37,504 nucleotides of DNA, from positions 1-37,504 of the forward strand of contig CAAGIL010000075.1 in assembly GCA_900769905.1 (NCBI GenBank), given 5' to 3'. Shown piece by piece: positions 25,210 through 33,095 of this stretch. The stretch comes from Rikenellaceae bacterium. Lineage in GTDB: Bacteria; Bacteroidota; Bacteroidia; Bacteroidales; UBA932. The translations under genes and the position numbers were made by a program. How positions within the stretch are numbered: position 1 is the first letter of the stretch; each line of letters begins with the position of its first letter. A model generated the notes under the pieces. The model was not told the origin of the DNA and did no database searches. It was given only the letters and a program-made list of their open reading frames with translations.

Positions 25210-25786
25210 GTTATCCCTTATCACTGACGGGCTTGTAAAGAACAACCCGACATTTGTGCTGGTGCTCGGTATGTGTCCTACACTTGCCACCACCACTTCC
25301 GCCCTCAATGGTCTCGAGATGGGACTGGCTACACTCTTCGTGCTGGTACTCAGTAACATCGTGATTTCGCTCGTGGCTCCTGCGGTGCCGGACAAGGTCA
25401 GAATTCCTGTTTACATCGTGATTATCGCCACCTTCGTGACCGTGCTACAGCTGCTGATGCAGGCTTTCGTGCCTACGGTTTACGACACCCTGGGACTCTT
25501 CATCCCTCTCATCGTGGTGAACTGTATAGTCCTCGGACGCGCCGAGGCCTTCGCCAACAAGAACTCTGTCGGCGCCTCCGCCCTCGACGGAATAGGCATA
25601 GGTCTGGGCTTCACCCTCTCCCTCACAGTCATCGGCATCGTGCGCGAAATCCTGGGAAGCGGCTCCGTCTTCGGATGGAAGTTCATCCCTGGCGACGGCA
25701 TACTCGCTTTCGTGATGGCACCGGGTGCCTTCATCGCCCTGGGCTACCTTATGGTTCTGTTCAACAAGTATCTGGCTAAAAAATAA
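25199..25786 (+). CDS. rnfE: Rnf complex membrane subunit RnfE
   Basis: The 195-residue protein is an integral membrane subunit with about six helices, of the RnfE/NqrD family. Recognisable features are the NNPTFVLVLGMCPTLA start and the LVVNCIVLGRAEAF-like segment near 103-115. Conserved cysteines in these two half-channel segments bind a [2Fe-2S] cluster with RnfA in solved Rnf and Nqr complexes. It overlaps rnfG by 11 bases and ends nine bases before rnfA. Confidence 0.95.
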   Translation: MSNKLSLITDGLVKNNPTFVLVLGMCPTLATTTSALNGLEMGLATLFVLVLSNIVISLVAPAVPDKVRIPVYIVIIATFVTVLQLLMQAFVPTVYDTLGLFIPLIVVNCIVLGRAEAFANKNSVGASALDGIGIGLGFTLSLTVIGIVREILGSGSVFGWKFIPGDGILAFVMAPGAFIALGYLMVLFNKYLAKK

Positions 25787-25795
25787 GCTTGCGTT

Positions 25796-26395
25796 ATGGA
25801 ATATTTGCTTATCATCATCTCGGCGATATTTGTCAATAATATCCTCCTCGCCCAGTTCCTCGGCGTATGCCCTTTCCTGGGTGTGTCCAACAAGCTTTCC
25901 ACTGCCGTGGGCATGTCCGGGGCCGTGTGCTTCGTGATTACCCTCGCCACCGTGGTGACCTACCTCCTCAACCAGTTCCTTCTGGTTCCTTTCGGCCTGA
26001 CCTTCCTTCAGACCATCTCCTTCATTCTGGTCATTGCAGCCCTCGTGCAGATGGTTGAAATCATACTCAAGAAGATCAGCCCGTCCCTGTATCAGGCCCT
26101 GGGTATCTTCCTCCCTCTCATCACCACCAACTGCGCCGTGCTCGGCGTAGCCATCACCGTGGTTACCAAGGAGTTCACTTTCGGAGGCGAGAGCGCCATG
26201 CTCAACCTCGGAGAGGCTACCGTCTATGCCTTTGCAACTGCTCTGGGCTACGGACTTGCAATGTGCCTCTTCGCCGGTCTCCGCGAGCATCTCTCAATGA
26301 ATGATGTGCCGAAGCCTTTCAAGGGCCTGCCTATCGCCCTCATAACTGCGGGCATTATGGCAATGGCCTTCCTGGGCTTCTCAGGTATAGTTTAG
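25796..26395 (+). CDS. rnfA: Rnf complex membrane subunit RnfA
   Basis: The 199-residue protein has about six membrane helices and belongs to the RnfA/NqrE family, the inverted-topology partner of RnfE. The NNILLAQFLGVCPFLGVS start and the ITTNCAVLG segment near 105-113 supply the paired cysteines for the membrane [2Fe-2S] cluster. It is the last rnf gene. A small outer-membrane protein gene starts 27 bases later with no terminator between, so that gene may be read as part of the same transcript. Confidence 0.95.
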   Translation: MEYLLIIISAIFVNNILLAQFLGVCPFLGVSNKLSTAVGMSGAVCFVITLATVVTYLLNQFLLVPFGLTFLQTISFILVIAALVQMVEIILKKISPSLYQALGIFLPLITTNCAVLGVAITVVTKEFTFGGESAMLNLGEATVYAFATALGYGLAMCLFAGLREHLSMNDVPKPFKGLPIALITAGIMAMAFLGFSGIV

Positions 26396-26422
26396 AAACA
26401 CTTTTTTCAAAACCGTATTATC

Positions 26423-26869
26423 ATGAAAAAGTTAATTATTGTTGTAATCGCTGCTCTTGGCCTTGCAGCCACTGCAATGGCGCAGCCTCGTGCACTCGGT
26501 GTGCGCGTAACCTATGGTGCTGAAATTTCCTATCAGCATGCCCTCGGAAGCAATTTCCTTGAGGCCGACCTCGGACTGTTCGGAAACGGATTCTACCTCA
26601 CCGGAGTTTATGATTTCATTTTCGCAAACGAAGGTAACTTCAACTTCTACGCAGGACCCGGCGCACAGCTCGGTTTTGCCTCCTACACCAATGAGGATGG
26701 CAACAAGGGCCTCGCATTTGGTGCAGGCGTAGTAGGTCAGATCGGTGCAGAGTACAACTTTGCTTCAATTCCTCTCCAGATGTCCCTGGACTGGAGGCCT
26801 TGCTTCAGCATCACCGGTGGCGGTTTCGGATGGCAGGGATTTGCCCTTGGCATACGCTACAGCTTCTAG
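26423..26869 (+). CDS. Small outer-membrane beta-barrel protein
   Basis: The 148-residue protein has a signal peptide (MKKLIIVVIAALGLAATAMAQ, first 21 residues). The mature part alternates polar and hydrophobic residues with many Gly, Phe and Tyr, ending in an aromatic residue (GIRYSF). That is the pattern of a small eight-stranded outer-membrane barrel, and I cannot assign a family or substrate. It lies between rnfA and nfnA, which has no obvious functional logic. A strong terminator follows 18 bases after the stop. No separate TAnnTTTG box is visible in the 27-base gap before it. Confidence 0.82.
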   Translation: MKKLIIVVIAALGLAATAMAQPRALGVRVTYGAEISYQHALGSNFLEADLGLFGNGFYLTGVYDFIFANEGNFNFYAGPGAQLGFASYTNEDGNKGLAFGAGVVGQIGAEYNFASIPLQMSLDWRPCFSITGGGFGWQGFALGIRYSF

Positions 26870-26887
26870 TTTGAACATTGATGCTCT

Positions 26888-26924
26888 AAAGTGGCCGGAA
26901 CTTTGTGTTTCGGCCACTTTTTTT
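26888..26924 (+). terminator. Strong intrinsic terminator after the rnf run
   Basis: AAAGTGGCCG (26888-26897) pairs with CGGCCACTTT (26911-26920), with three more pairs extending into the loop. Seven Ts follow at 26918-26924. It closes the run that contains the rnf genes and the small barrel gene. Confidence 0.9.
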
Positions 26925-26933
26925 GTAACTTTG
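26903..26933 (+). promoter_or_regulatory. nfnA promoter overlapping the preceding terminator
   Basis: TTG (26903-26905), a 20-base spacer and TAACTTTG (26926-26933) form a full -33/-7 pair. The -33 element is in the loop of the terminator hairpin. The ATG at 26952 is 18 bases after the -7 box. Confidence 0.65.
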
Positions 26934-26951
26934 ACAAATTGATAATTTATC

Positions 26952-27818
26952 ATGCAGAGGTTTGAAATTCTTACGAAAGAAATGCTGACCCCAACTATCT
27001 GCAGGATGTCCGTATATGCTCCGCTGCTTGCCAAAGCCGCTCAGCCGGGACAGTTCCTGATGGTGAGGGCTGACGAAAAAGGCGAACGTATTCCGCTGAC
27101 AGTCAGTGATTACGACCGCGAGATGGGATCGGTTACCATCGTAACTCAACAGATTGGCGTATCCAGCGGAGAAATCATCTCAATGGAAGCTGGAGACTGT
27201 TTCGCCGATGTGGTGGGACCTCTGGGCCTGCCGTCCGAGTTCATCCATATGAGCGCGGAGGAGATCAAGGCTCAACGCTATGTCTTCATTGCCGGAGGAG
27301 TGGGCACTGCCCCGGTTTACCCTCAGGCGAAATGGCTCCACGAGAGAGGCGCCGCCGTGGACGTGATTATTGGCGCAAAGACTGCAGACCTGCTCATCTA
27401 CAAGCGCGAAATGGCCGGGGTGTGCGACAATCTTTTCATCTGCACCGACGACGGCTCGGAAGGCTTCCACGGGATGGTGACTGCCCTGCTTGAGAAGGTC
27501 GTTTCCGAAGGCCGCAACTACACTATGGCTGTGGCCATAGGCCCTATGATAATGATGAAATTCACTACCCTCACCGCAAAGAAGCTCGGCATACCGATTA
27601 CGGTCAGCCTCAACACCCTGATGGTGGACGGCACCGGAATGTGCGGAGCGTGCAGGGTAACTGTGGGCGGAAAGACAAGGTTCGCCTGCGTGGAGGGTCC
27701 TGAGTTTGACGGATATGAAGTTGACTTTGATGAAGCTATGCGCCGTCAGGGCCAGTACAGAAAAGAAGAAGCGGAGGCTATGGAGAACCACCGCTGCAAA
27801 ATCGGGAGGAATCAATAA
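26952..27818 (+). CDS. nfnA: NADH-dependent ferredoxin:NADP+ oxidoreductase, small subunit (NfnA-like)
   Basis: The 288-residue cytoplasmic flavoprotein belongs to the PyrK/SudB/NfnA family. It has an FAD-binding barrel, an NAD-binding GGVGTAPVYPQ segment near 115, and a C-terminal [2Fe-2S] motif GMCGACRVTVGGKTRFAC near 230-247. Relatives serve either dihydroorotate dehydrogenase or NfnAB. Here the gltA-like large subunit begins on the last base of this stop codon, so NfnA is the better call and pyrD is absent. NfnAB bifurcates electrons between NADPH, NADH and ferredoxin in characterised anaerobes. Its own promoter lies just upstream. Confidence 0.86.
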   Translation: MQRFEILTKEMLTPTICRMSVYAPLLAKAAQPGQFLMVRADEKGERIPLTVSDYDREMGSVTIVTQQIGVSSGEIISMEAGDCFADVVGPLGLPSEFIHMSAEEIKAQRYVFIAGGVGTAPVYPQAKWLHERGAAVDVIIGAKTADLLIYKREMAGVCDNLFICTDDGSEGFHGMVTALLEKVVSEGRNYTMAVAIGPMIMMKFTTLTAKKLGIPITVSLNTLMVDGTGMCGACRVTVGGKTRFACVEGPEFDGYEVDFDEAMRRQGQYRKEEAEAMENHRCKIGRNQ

Positions 27819-29212
27819 TGGCCAACAGAATTCCTAGGGTGCCGGTACGCGAGCAGGATCCTGCCGTACGCGCCCATAATTTCGAAGAAGTTTGCTACGG
27901 TTACGGCAAGGAAGAAGCCTTGCTCGAGGCTTCCCGCTGCCTGCACTGCAAGAACCCGCGCTGCGTGTCAGCCTGTCCCGTAGGTCTGAATATTCCTGAA
28001 TTCATAGCAAAACTTGCCGCAGGCGACATTTCTGCCGCTGCCGGAGTGATTGCTCAGGACTCCTCGCTGCCGGCCGTCTGTGGCCGCGTGTGCCCTCAGG
28101 AGACCCAATGTGAAGGCAGCTGCATACTCGGAGTCAAGTCCGAGCCCGTGGCAATAGGAAAACTCGAGCGCTTCGTCGCGGACTACTGCCGCGCCAATCC
28201 TGAAATTGCTCCTGCCCCGGAGGCAAAGGCGGCCGCCGGTGCAGCCAAGGTGGCAATCATCGGCTCCGGTCCTGCGGGTCTTGCCTGCGCTGCCGACCTC
28301 GCCAAATGGGGCTACGATGTCACCATATTCGAGGCCTTGCACAAGGCTGGCGGCGTGCTGGAATACGGCATACCGGAGTTCCGCCTTCCCAAGGAAAAGG
28401 TGCTTAAGCACGAAATCGAGGATGTGCTCAAGCTGGGCGTAAAAATCGAGACCGATGTCATAGTTGGGCGCACGGTGACCATAGACTCGCTGATGGACGA
28501 GATGGGCTTCAAGGCCGTGTTCATAGGCACGGGAGCCGGTCTTCCGAAGTTTATGGGCATACCTGGAGAGAACCTTTGCGGCGTATTCTCTGCCAACGAG
28601 TTCCTCACCCGCAACAACCTTATGCGCGCATACAGGGGTGATTACCTGACCCCGATTCACGCGGGACGCAAGGTGTGCGTGGTCGGAGGCGGCAACGTGG
28701 CAATGGATGCGGCGCGCACCGCGCTGCGTCTGGGTGCCGAGGTGCACATCGTGTACAGGCGTACCGAAGCCGAACTCCCTGCGCGCAAGGAAGAAGTGCA
28801 CCACGCGAAGCAGGAAGGAATCGTATTCGACCTGCTCACCAACCCCGTGGAAATCCTGGATGACGGGAAGGGCTGGGTAAAATCCATCAAATGCATACGA
28901 ATGGAACTGGGCGAAGCCGACGAGAGCGGCCGCCGCAGTCCTGTTCCGGTGCCTGGTTCCGAGTTCGAGATTGATGCGGACACTGTCATAATGGCTCTCG
29001 GTACCTCTTCCAATCCCCTGATAGCAAAGACCACCGCAGGCCTGGAAACCACCCGCCGCGGTTGTCTTGTGGCAGATGAGGAAGGCGCAACCACCCGTCC
29101 GGGCGTGTTCGCCGGAGGTGATGCCGTGACCGGAGCCGCCACCGTCATCCTTGCAATGGGTGCCGGACGCACCGCCGCCAGATCAATAGACGCATATATC
29201 AAAAATCTATAA
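27818..29212 (+). CDS. nfnB: NfnB-like large subunit (glutamate synthase small-subunit type)
   Basis: The 464-residue protein has N-terminal cysteine clusters for two [4Fe-4S] centres (CLHCKNPRCVSACPVG and CGRVCPQETQCEGSC). An FAD-binding GSGPAGLACA follows near 150 and an NADPH-binding GGGNVAMDAARTALRLGA near 290. This is the GltD-like architecture shared by NfnB, SudA and glutamate synthase small subunits. Pairing with NfnA and the absence of a GltB large subunit nearby favour NfnB. The start shares one base with the nfnA stop. With Rnf just upstream, this gives two enzymes that both use ferredoxin and pyridine nucleotides. Confidence 0.88.
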   Translation: MANRIPRVPVREQDPAVRAHNFEEVCYGYGKEEALLEASRCLHCKNPRCVSACPVGLNIPEFIAKLAAGDISAAAGVIAQDSSLPAVCGRVCPQETQCEGSCILGVKSEPVAIGKLERFVADYCRANPEIAPAPEAKAAAGAAKVAIIGSGPAGLACAADLAKWGYDVTIFEALHKAGGVLEYGIPEFRLPKEKVLKHEIEDVLKLGVKIETDVIVGRTVTIDSLMDEMGFKAVFIGTGAGLPKFMGIPGENLCGVFSANEFLTRNNLMRAYRGDYLTPIHAGRKVCVVGGGNVAMDAARTALRLGAEVHIVYRRTEAELPARKEEVHHAKQEGIVFDLLTNPVEILDDGKGWVKSIKCIRMELGEADESGRRSPVPVPGSEFEIDADTVIMALGTSSNPLIAKTTAGLETTRRGCLVADEEGATTRPGVFAGGDAVTGAATVILAMGAGRTAARSIDAYIKNL

Positions 29213-29218
29213 TCAACA

Positions 29219-30145
29219 ATGAAAGCAAGTACTGTTGGGAAAACACTCCTTACCTGGAAGTTCTGGAAGGAACTGCTCACGATCACCATTGCAATGTCGA
29301 TTGCGGCGGCAGCTGTGTATTATTTCCTGATGCCAGGCAAACTTGTGGTGGGAAGCATCTCAGGTCTCTCCATTGTCATCAGCGGCATATTTGAGAAGTT
29401 CGGAATGGAGGTGAAGGTCTCCACCGTCATCTTCATCATCAATGCCATACTTCTTATTCTGGCCTGGTTCCTCATAGGCAAGGAATTCGGAATCAAGACG
29501 GCCTACGCGGCCCTTGTCCTCGCCCCGCTGATTGATATGTGGGAAATGATCTGCCCTTACGAGCGTCTACTGGAACCAGGCACCACTTCCGTAATGGGGG
29601 ACATCTGGTTCGACCTGATTTGTTTCATATTGATACTCAGTGCCTCGCAGGCCATACTCTTCCGTATCAATGCCTCCACCGGCGGCTTGGACATACTTGC
29701 AAAAATTGTCAACAAGTACCTGCATTTCGACATAGGGATGTCGGTGACCATAGCGGGCGTTGTCATCTGCTGCACGGCCTTCGCCATCAACCCTTTCCGT
29801 CTGGTGGTAATAGGCCTCATAGGCACCTGGATGAACGGCCTCATCGTGGACTACTTCATGATGAGCCTCAACAAGCGCAAGAGGGTCTGCATCATTTCTG
29901 AGGATTACGAGCGCATACGCGACTACATCATCAACACCATAGTCCGCGGATGCAGCCTCTACGAAGTCACGGGAGGCTACTCGGGCAACAAGACGATGGA
30001 AATCCAGAGCCTTCTCACCCAGGATGAGTTTGCGAAACTGATGACCTGGATACGCACAAACGAAATCAAGGCCTTCATTACAGCTGGTAACGTCAGCGAG
30101 GTTTACGGAATCTGGAGCGAGCACAAGAAGCACCGTCGCTCTTAA
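29219..30145 (+). CDS. YitT-family membrane protein with DUF2179 domain
   Basis: The 308-residue protein has about six hydrophobic helices in the first 220 residues (MPGKLVVGSISGLSIV is a typical family segment). A C-terminal cytoplasmic DUF2179 domain follows at about 225-300, with IVRGCSLYEVTGGYSG. The family is widespread but its transport or signalling role is not established. It starts six bases after nfnB, so it probably belongs to that transcript. Its 3' end overlaps the convergent symporter gene by 53 bases. Confidence 0.88.
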   Translation: MKASTVGKTLLTWKFWKELLTITIAMSIAAAAVYYFLMPGKLVVGSISGLSIVISGIFEKFGMEVKVSTVIFIINAILLILAWFLIGKEFGIKTAYAALVLAPLIDMWEMICPYERLLEPGTTSVMGDIWFDLICFILILSASQAILFRINASTGGLDILAKIVNKYLHFDIGMSVTIAGVVICCTAFAINPFRLVVIGLIGTWMNGLIVDYFMMSLNKRKRVCIISEDYERIRDYIINTIVRGCSLYEVTGGYSGNKTMEIQSLLTQDEFAKLMTWIRTNEIKAFITAGNVSEVYGIWSEHKKHRRS

Positions 30146-31595
30146 GCCCCAGGCCTGAGAGCCAGAGTCCAAAGGCGCTTATCGCAGCGTTTATGAGCAG
30201 GAGCTCGAAGCCTATGCGGTAGCCGCCGAACCATTCTGCGCTGTGGGTGGACAGAACCAGACATATGAGAGGCGAGAGTATGCAGATGAAAGGCACAAAA
30301 CGGTCCCTGACCGGACGCTTTGTGAAAATTCCGTAACAGTAGAGACCCAGCAGAGGGCCGTAGGTATAGGATGCGACAGTATATACGGCGTTGATTACGC
30401 TCTCGTTGCCTATGGCCTTGAATCCCAGAATCACGAAACCCATCACTATGGCAGCGCAGACGTGGACGCGCTGCCTTGTCTTTTTCAGCGTGGCCTCGTC
30501 CTGTTTCCTGTCAGCCTTAAGCACGTCCACGGTGAAGGAAGTGGTGAGGGCAGTGAGGGCGGAACCTGCGCTGCTGAAGGCGGCGGACACGAGTCCCAGC
30601 ACGAAGAGCAGCTGCACCGCGGCAGGCATATAATGCACCCCGGAGGCATCGCTGCCGCAGGCGACGGTAGGGAAGAGGTCATCCGGCTTGGCAAAACTTA
30701 TGCCCTTGTCGGCGGCAAAGATATAGAGCAGCACTCCCAGGCAGAGGAAGAGGAAATTCACGGGAAGGAAGGCCACCCCGTACGAGAGCACATTCTTGCG
30801 GCTTTCCCTGAGGTTGCGGCAGGAAAGGTTCTTCTGCATCATATCCTGGTCCAGCCCCGTCATCGCGATGGTGGTGAACATCCCGGAGAGGAACTGTTTC
30901 CAGAAATAGCGCGTGTCCCTGACATCGTCGAAATACCACATCCTGCACATCCCGCTGCCCTCTATGGTCTTGCACAGGCCTCCGAAGTCCAGGCCCATTT
31001 CCCCGGCAATCGCCCAGATGCACAGCACTACCGCGCCCACGAGGCACAGGGTCTGCACCATATCCGTCCACACCAGGGTGCGCACCCCGCCCCTGAAGGT
31101 GTAAACCCACACTATCACCATGGTAATGAGCACATTCAGCCAGAACGGCACTCCCAGCGGGCCGAAGAACACCAGCTGGAGCACGATTGCCGTAAGGTAC
31201 ATCCTAACCCCGCACCCGAGCAGTTTGGAGAGCAGGAAAAAGGCAGCGCCGCTGCCGTAGCTGAACTTCCCGAAACGCCCCTCAAGGTAGCCGTAGAGGC
31301 TGTTGAGGTTCATCCTGTAGTAGAGCGGGAGCAGGACGTATGCAATGGCCACGTAACCTGCGATGAAGCCCAGGGCCATCTGGAGGTACGCGAACTGCGA
31401 TGCCTGCACCATACCCGGCACGGAGATGAAAGTCACTCCCGAGATGGACGTTCCCACCATCGCTATTGCGACTACATACCACGGAGACTTTCCGCCTCCC
31501 TTGAAAAAATCCGCGTTCCCGCCTCCCTTCCGGGAGGTGTAGATACTTATCCCTATGAGCAGGGCGAAGTAGCATATAATGACAGCTGCAATCAT
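30093..31595 (-). CDS. Sodium:solute symporter (SSS family)
   Basis: The 500-residue protein has about 13 hydrophobic helices and the SSS/SLC5 fold. Recognisable parts are GGKSPWYVVAIAMVGTSISGVTFISVPG near 45-70 and a GLDQDMMQKNLSCRN loop near 255. Such proteins import solutes with Na+, but the substrate cannot be predicted. The frame extends to a TTG at 31616, but the ATG at 31595 starts a normal first helix (MIAAVIICYFALLIG) and lies seven bases after a minus-strand TATTTTTG box. A sodium gradient from Rnf could power it (inference). The 3' end overlaps the YitT gene. Confidence 0.9.
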   Translation of the reverse strand: MIAAVIICYFALLIGISIYTSRKGGGNADFFKGGGKSPWYVVAIAMVGTSISGVTFISVPGMVQASQFAYLQMALGFIAGYVAIAYVLLPLYYRMNLNSLYGYLEGRFGKFSYGSGAAFFLLSKLLGCGVRMYLTAIVLQLVFFGPLGVPFWLNVLITMVIVWVYTFRGGVRTLVWTDMVQTLCLVGAVVLCIWAIAGEMGLDFGGLCKTIEGSGMCRMWYFDDVRDTRYFWKQFLSGMFTTIAMTGLDQDMMQKNLSCRNLRESRKNVLSYGVAFLPVNFLFLCLGVLLYIFAADKGISFAKPDDLFPTVACGSDASGVHYMPAAVQLLFVLGLVSAAFSSAGSALTALTTSFTVDVLKADRKQDEATLKKTRQRVHVCAAIVMGFVILGFKAIGNESVINAVYTVASYTYGPLLGLYCYGIFTKRPVRDRFVPFICILSPLICLVLSTHSAEWFGGYRIGFELLLINAAISAFGLWLSGLGLKSDGASCARSRFRKPR

Positions 31596-31602
31596 AAGCA
31601 CG

Positions 31603-31610
31603 CAAAAATA
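31603..31610 (-). promoter_or_regulatory. -7 box of the symporter promoter
   Basis: On the minus strand this reads TATTTTTG and ends seven bases before the symporter ATG at 31595. It lies 13 bases from the sufB -7 box on the other strand. No TTG at the ideal -33 distance is visible. Confidence 0.5.
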
Positions 31611-31623
31611 CGACAAAAAAACT

Positions 31624-31631
31624 TATATTTG
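31624..31631 (+). promoter_or_regulatory. -7 box of the sufB promoter
   Basis: TATATTTG matches TAnnTTTG and is followed by TAAGTTATTATG, so the sufB start lies nine bases later. The same TTTGTAAGTTA..ATG pattern is found before alaS. A clear -33 TTG is not seen. Confidence 0.5.
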
Positions 31632-31640
31632 TAAGTTATT

Positions 31641-33089
31641 ATGGAGCAAATTCTGAAAGATTATACCAATAAGGAATACGACAGCGGTTTTGTCACCGAG
31701 GTCGAGCAGGAATATGTGCCGAAAGGCCTGAATGAAGACATAATCCGGCTCATTTCCTCCAAGAAGCAGGAGCCGCAGTGGCTTCTGGACTTCCGCCTGG
31801 ACGCATTCCGCAGATGGAAGGAGATGACTCCGCCGCAGTGGGGACACCTCAAACTGCCGGAAATCGACTTCCAGGACATCATATACTACGCAGCCCCGAA
31901 GCGCGACGAGGACAGGCCTACGGAGATAGACCCGGCGCTTATGGAGACCTTCGACAAGTTGGGCATTCCGCTCAACGAGAGGGAAGCCCTCGCCGGAGTG
32001 AAGCCTTCCCGCGAAGTGGCGGTGGATGCGGTCTTCGACTCCGTGAGCGTGAAGACCACCTTCAGCAAGACCCTGTCGGAGAAGGGCATCATCTTCTGTT
32101 CGTTCTCGGAAGCGGTGCGCGAGCATCCGGACCTGGTGCGCAAGTACCTGGCGAGCGTGGTGCCGGTGGGCGACAACTTCTACGCCGCCCTGAACTCGGC
32201 CGTCTTCTCCGACGGCTCCTTCTGCTACATCCCCAAGGGAGTCAAGTGCCCAATGGAGCTGTCCAGCTACTTCCGCATCAACGCGGGCGGCACGGGCCAG
32301 TTCGAGCGCACGCTCATCGTGGCGGACGAGGGCTCGCAGCTGAGCTATATGGAGGGATGCACGGCCCCGATGCGCGACGAGCACCAGCTCCACGCGGCCG
32401 TGGTGGAAATCGTGGTGGAGAAGGATGCCGACGTGAAGTACAGCACGGTGCAGAACTGGTATCCGGGCGATGCCCAGGGCAGGGGAGGCATACTCAACCT
32501 CGTGACCAAGAGGGGAATATGCAAGGGCAGCGGCTCGCACCTGAGCTGGACCCAGGTGGAGACGGGTTCCGCAATCACCTGGAAGTACCCGAGCACCATA
32601 CTCAAGGGCGACAACTCCTCCTCGGAGTTCTACAGCGTGGCTATGACCAACAACCGCCAGCAGGCGGACACTGGCACCAAGATGATACATCTGGGGCGCA
32701 ATACCCGCAGCCGCATCGTGTCCAAGGGCATATCCGCCGGCTTCAGCGAGAACAGCTACCGCGGCCTGGTGCACGTTGCACCGACGGCTGAGGGTGCCCG
32801 CAACTTCTCGCAGTGCGATTCCCTGCTCATAGGGGACAAGTGCGGTGCCCATACCTTCCCGCTGATCAGGAACAGGTGCAGTTCGGCCGTCGTGGAGCAC
32901 GAGGCCACCACCTCCAAGATCAGTGAGGACCAGCTTTTCTACTGCACCCAGAGGGGTATTTCCTCCGAGGATGCGGTAGGGCTTATCGTAGGAGGTTATG
33001 CAAAGGAAGTGCTTTCCCGCCTTCCTATGGAATTTGCCGTCGAGGCCGGAAAACTGCTTTCCGTATCCCTCGAAGGCGCAGTAGGTTAA
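31641..33089 (+). CDS. sufB: Fe-S cluster assembly scaffold protein SufB
   Basis: SufB is the scaffold of the SUF system, assembling [Fe-S] clusters in the cytoplasm with SufC and SufD. The 482-residue protein is full length. Key residues are Cys392 (CDSLLIGDKCGAH) and Glu421 (VEHEATTS). They match E. coli Cys405 and Glu434 with a constant offset of 13. The N-terminal region (KGLNEDIIRLISSKKQEPQWLL) and the beta-helix core are intact. It is first in the plus-strand run and divergent from the symporter, with only 45 bases between the two start codons. The PnuC-like gene starts six bases after the stop. Confidence 0.97.
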   Translation: MEQILKDYTNKEYDSGFVTEVEQEYVPKGLNEDIIRLISSKKQEPQWLLDFRLDAFRRWKEMTPPQWGHLKLPEIDFQDIIYYAAPKRDEDRPTEIDPALMETFDKLGIPLNEREALAGVKPSREVAVDAVFDSVSVKTTFSKTLSEKGIIFCSFSEAVREHPDLVRKYLASVVPVGDNFYAALNSAVFSDGSFCYIPKGVKCPMELSSYFRINAGGTGQFERTLIVADEGSQLSYMEGCTAPMRDEHQLHAAVVEIVVEKDADVKYSTVQNWYPGDAQGRGGILNLVTKRGICKGSGSHLSWTQVETGSAITWKYPSTILKGDNSSSEFYSVAMTNNRQQADTGTKMIHLGRNTRSRIVSKGISAGFSENSYRGLVHVAPTAEGARNFSQCDSLLIGDKCGAHTFPLIRNRCSSAVVEHEATTSKISEDQLFYCTQRGISSEDAVGLIVGGYAKEVLSRLPMEFAVEAGKLLSVSLEGAVG

Positions 33090-33095
33090 TGAATT

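Noticed and set aside
30243..31634. Plus-strand open frame of 463 codons
   Set aside because: It mirrors the symporter gene. Its product is rich in His, Glu and Gly and lacks hydrophobic helices or motifs.
33090..33095. Riboswitch controlling the PnuC-like gene
   Set aside because: Only six bases separate it from sufB, so there is no room for a leader element.
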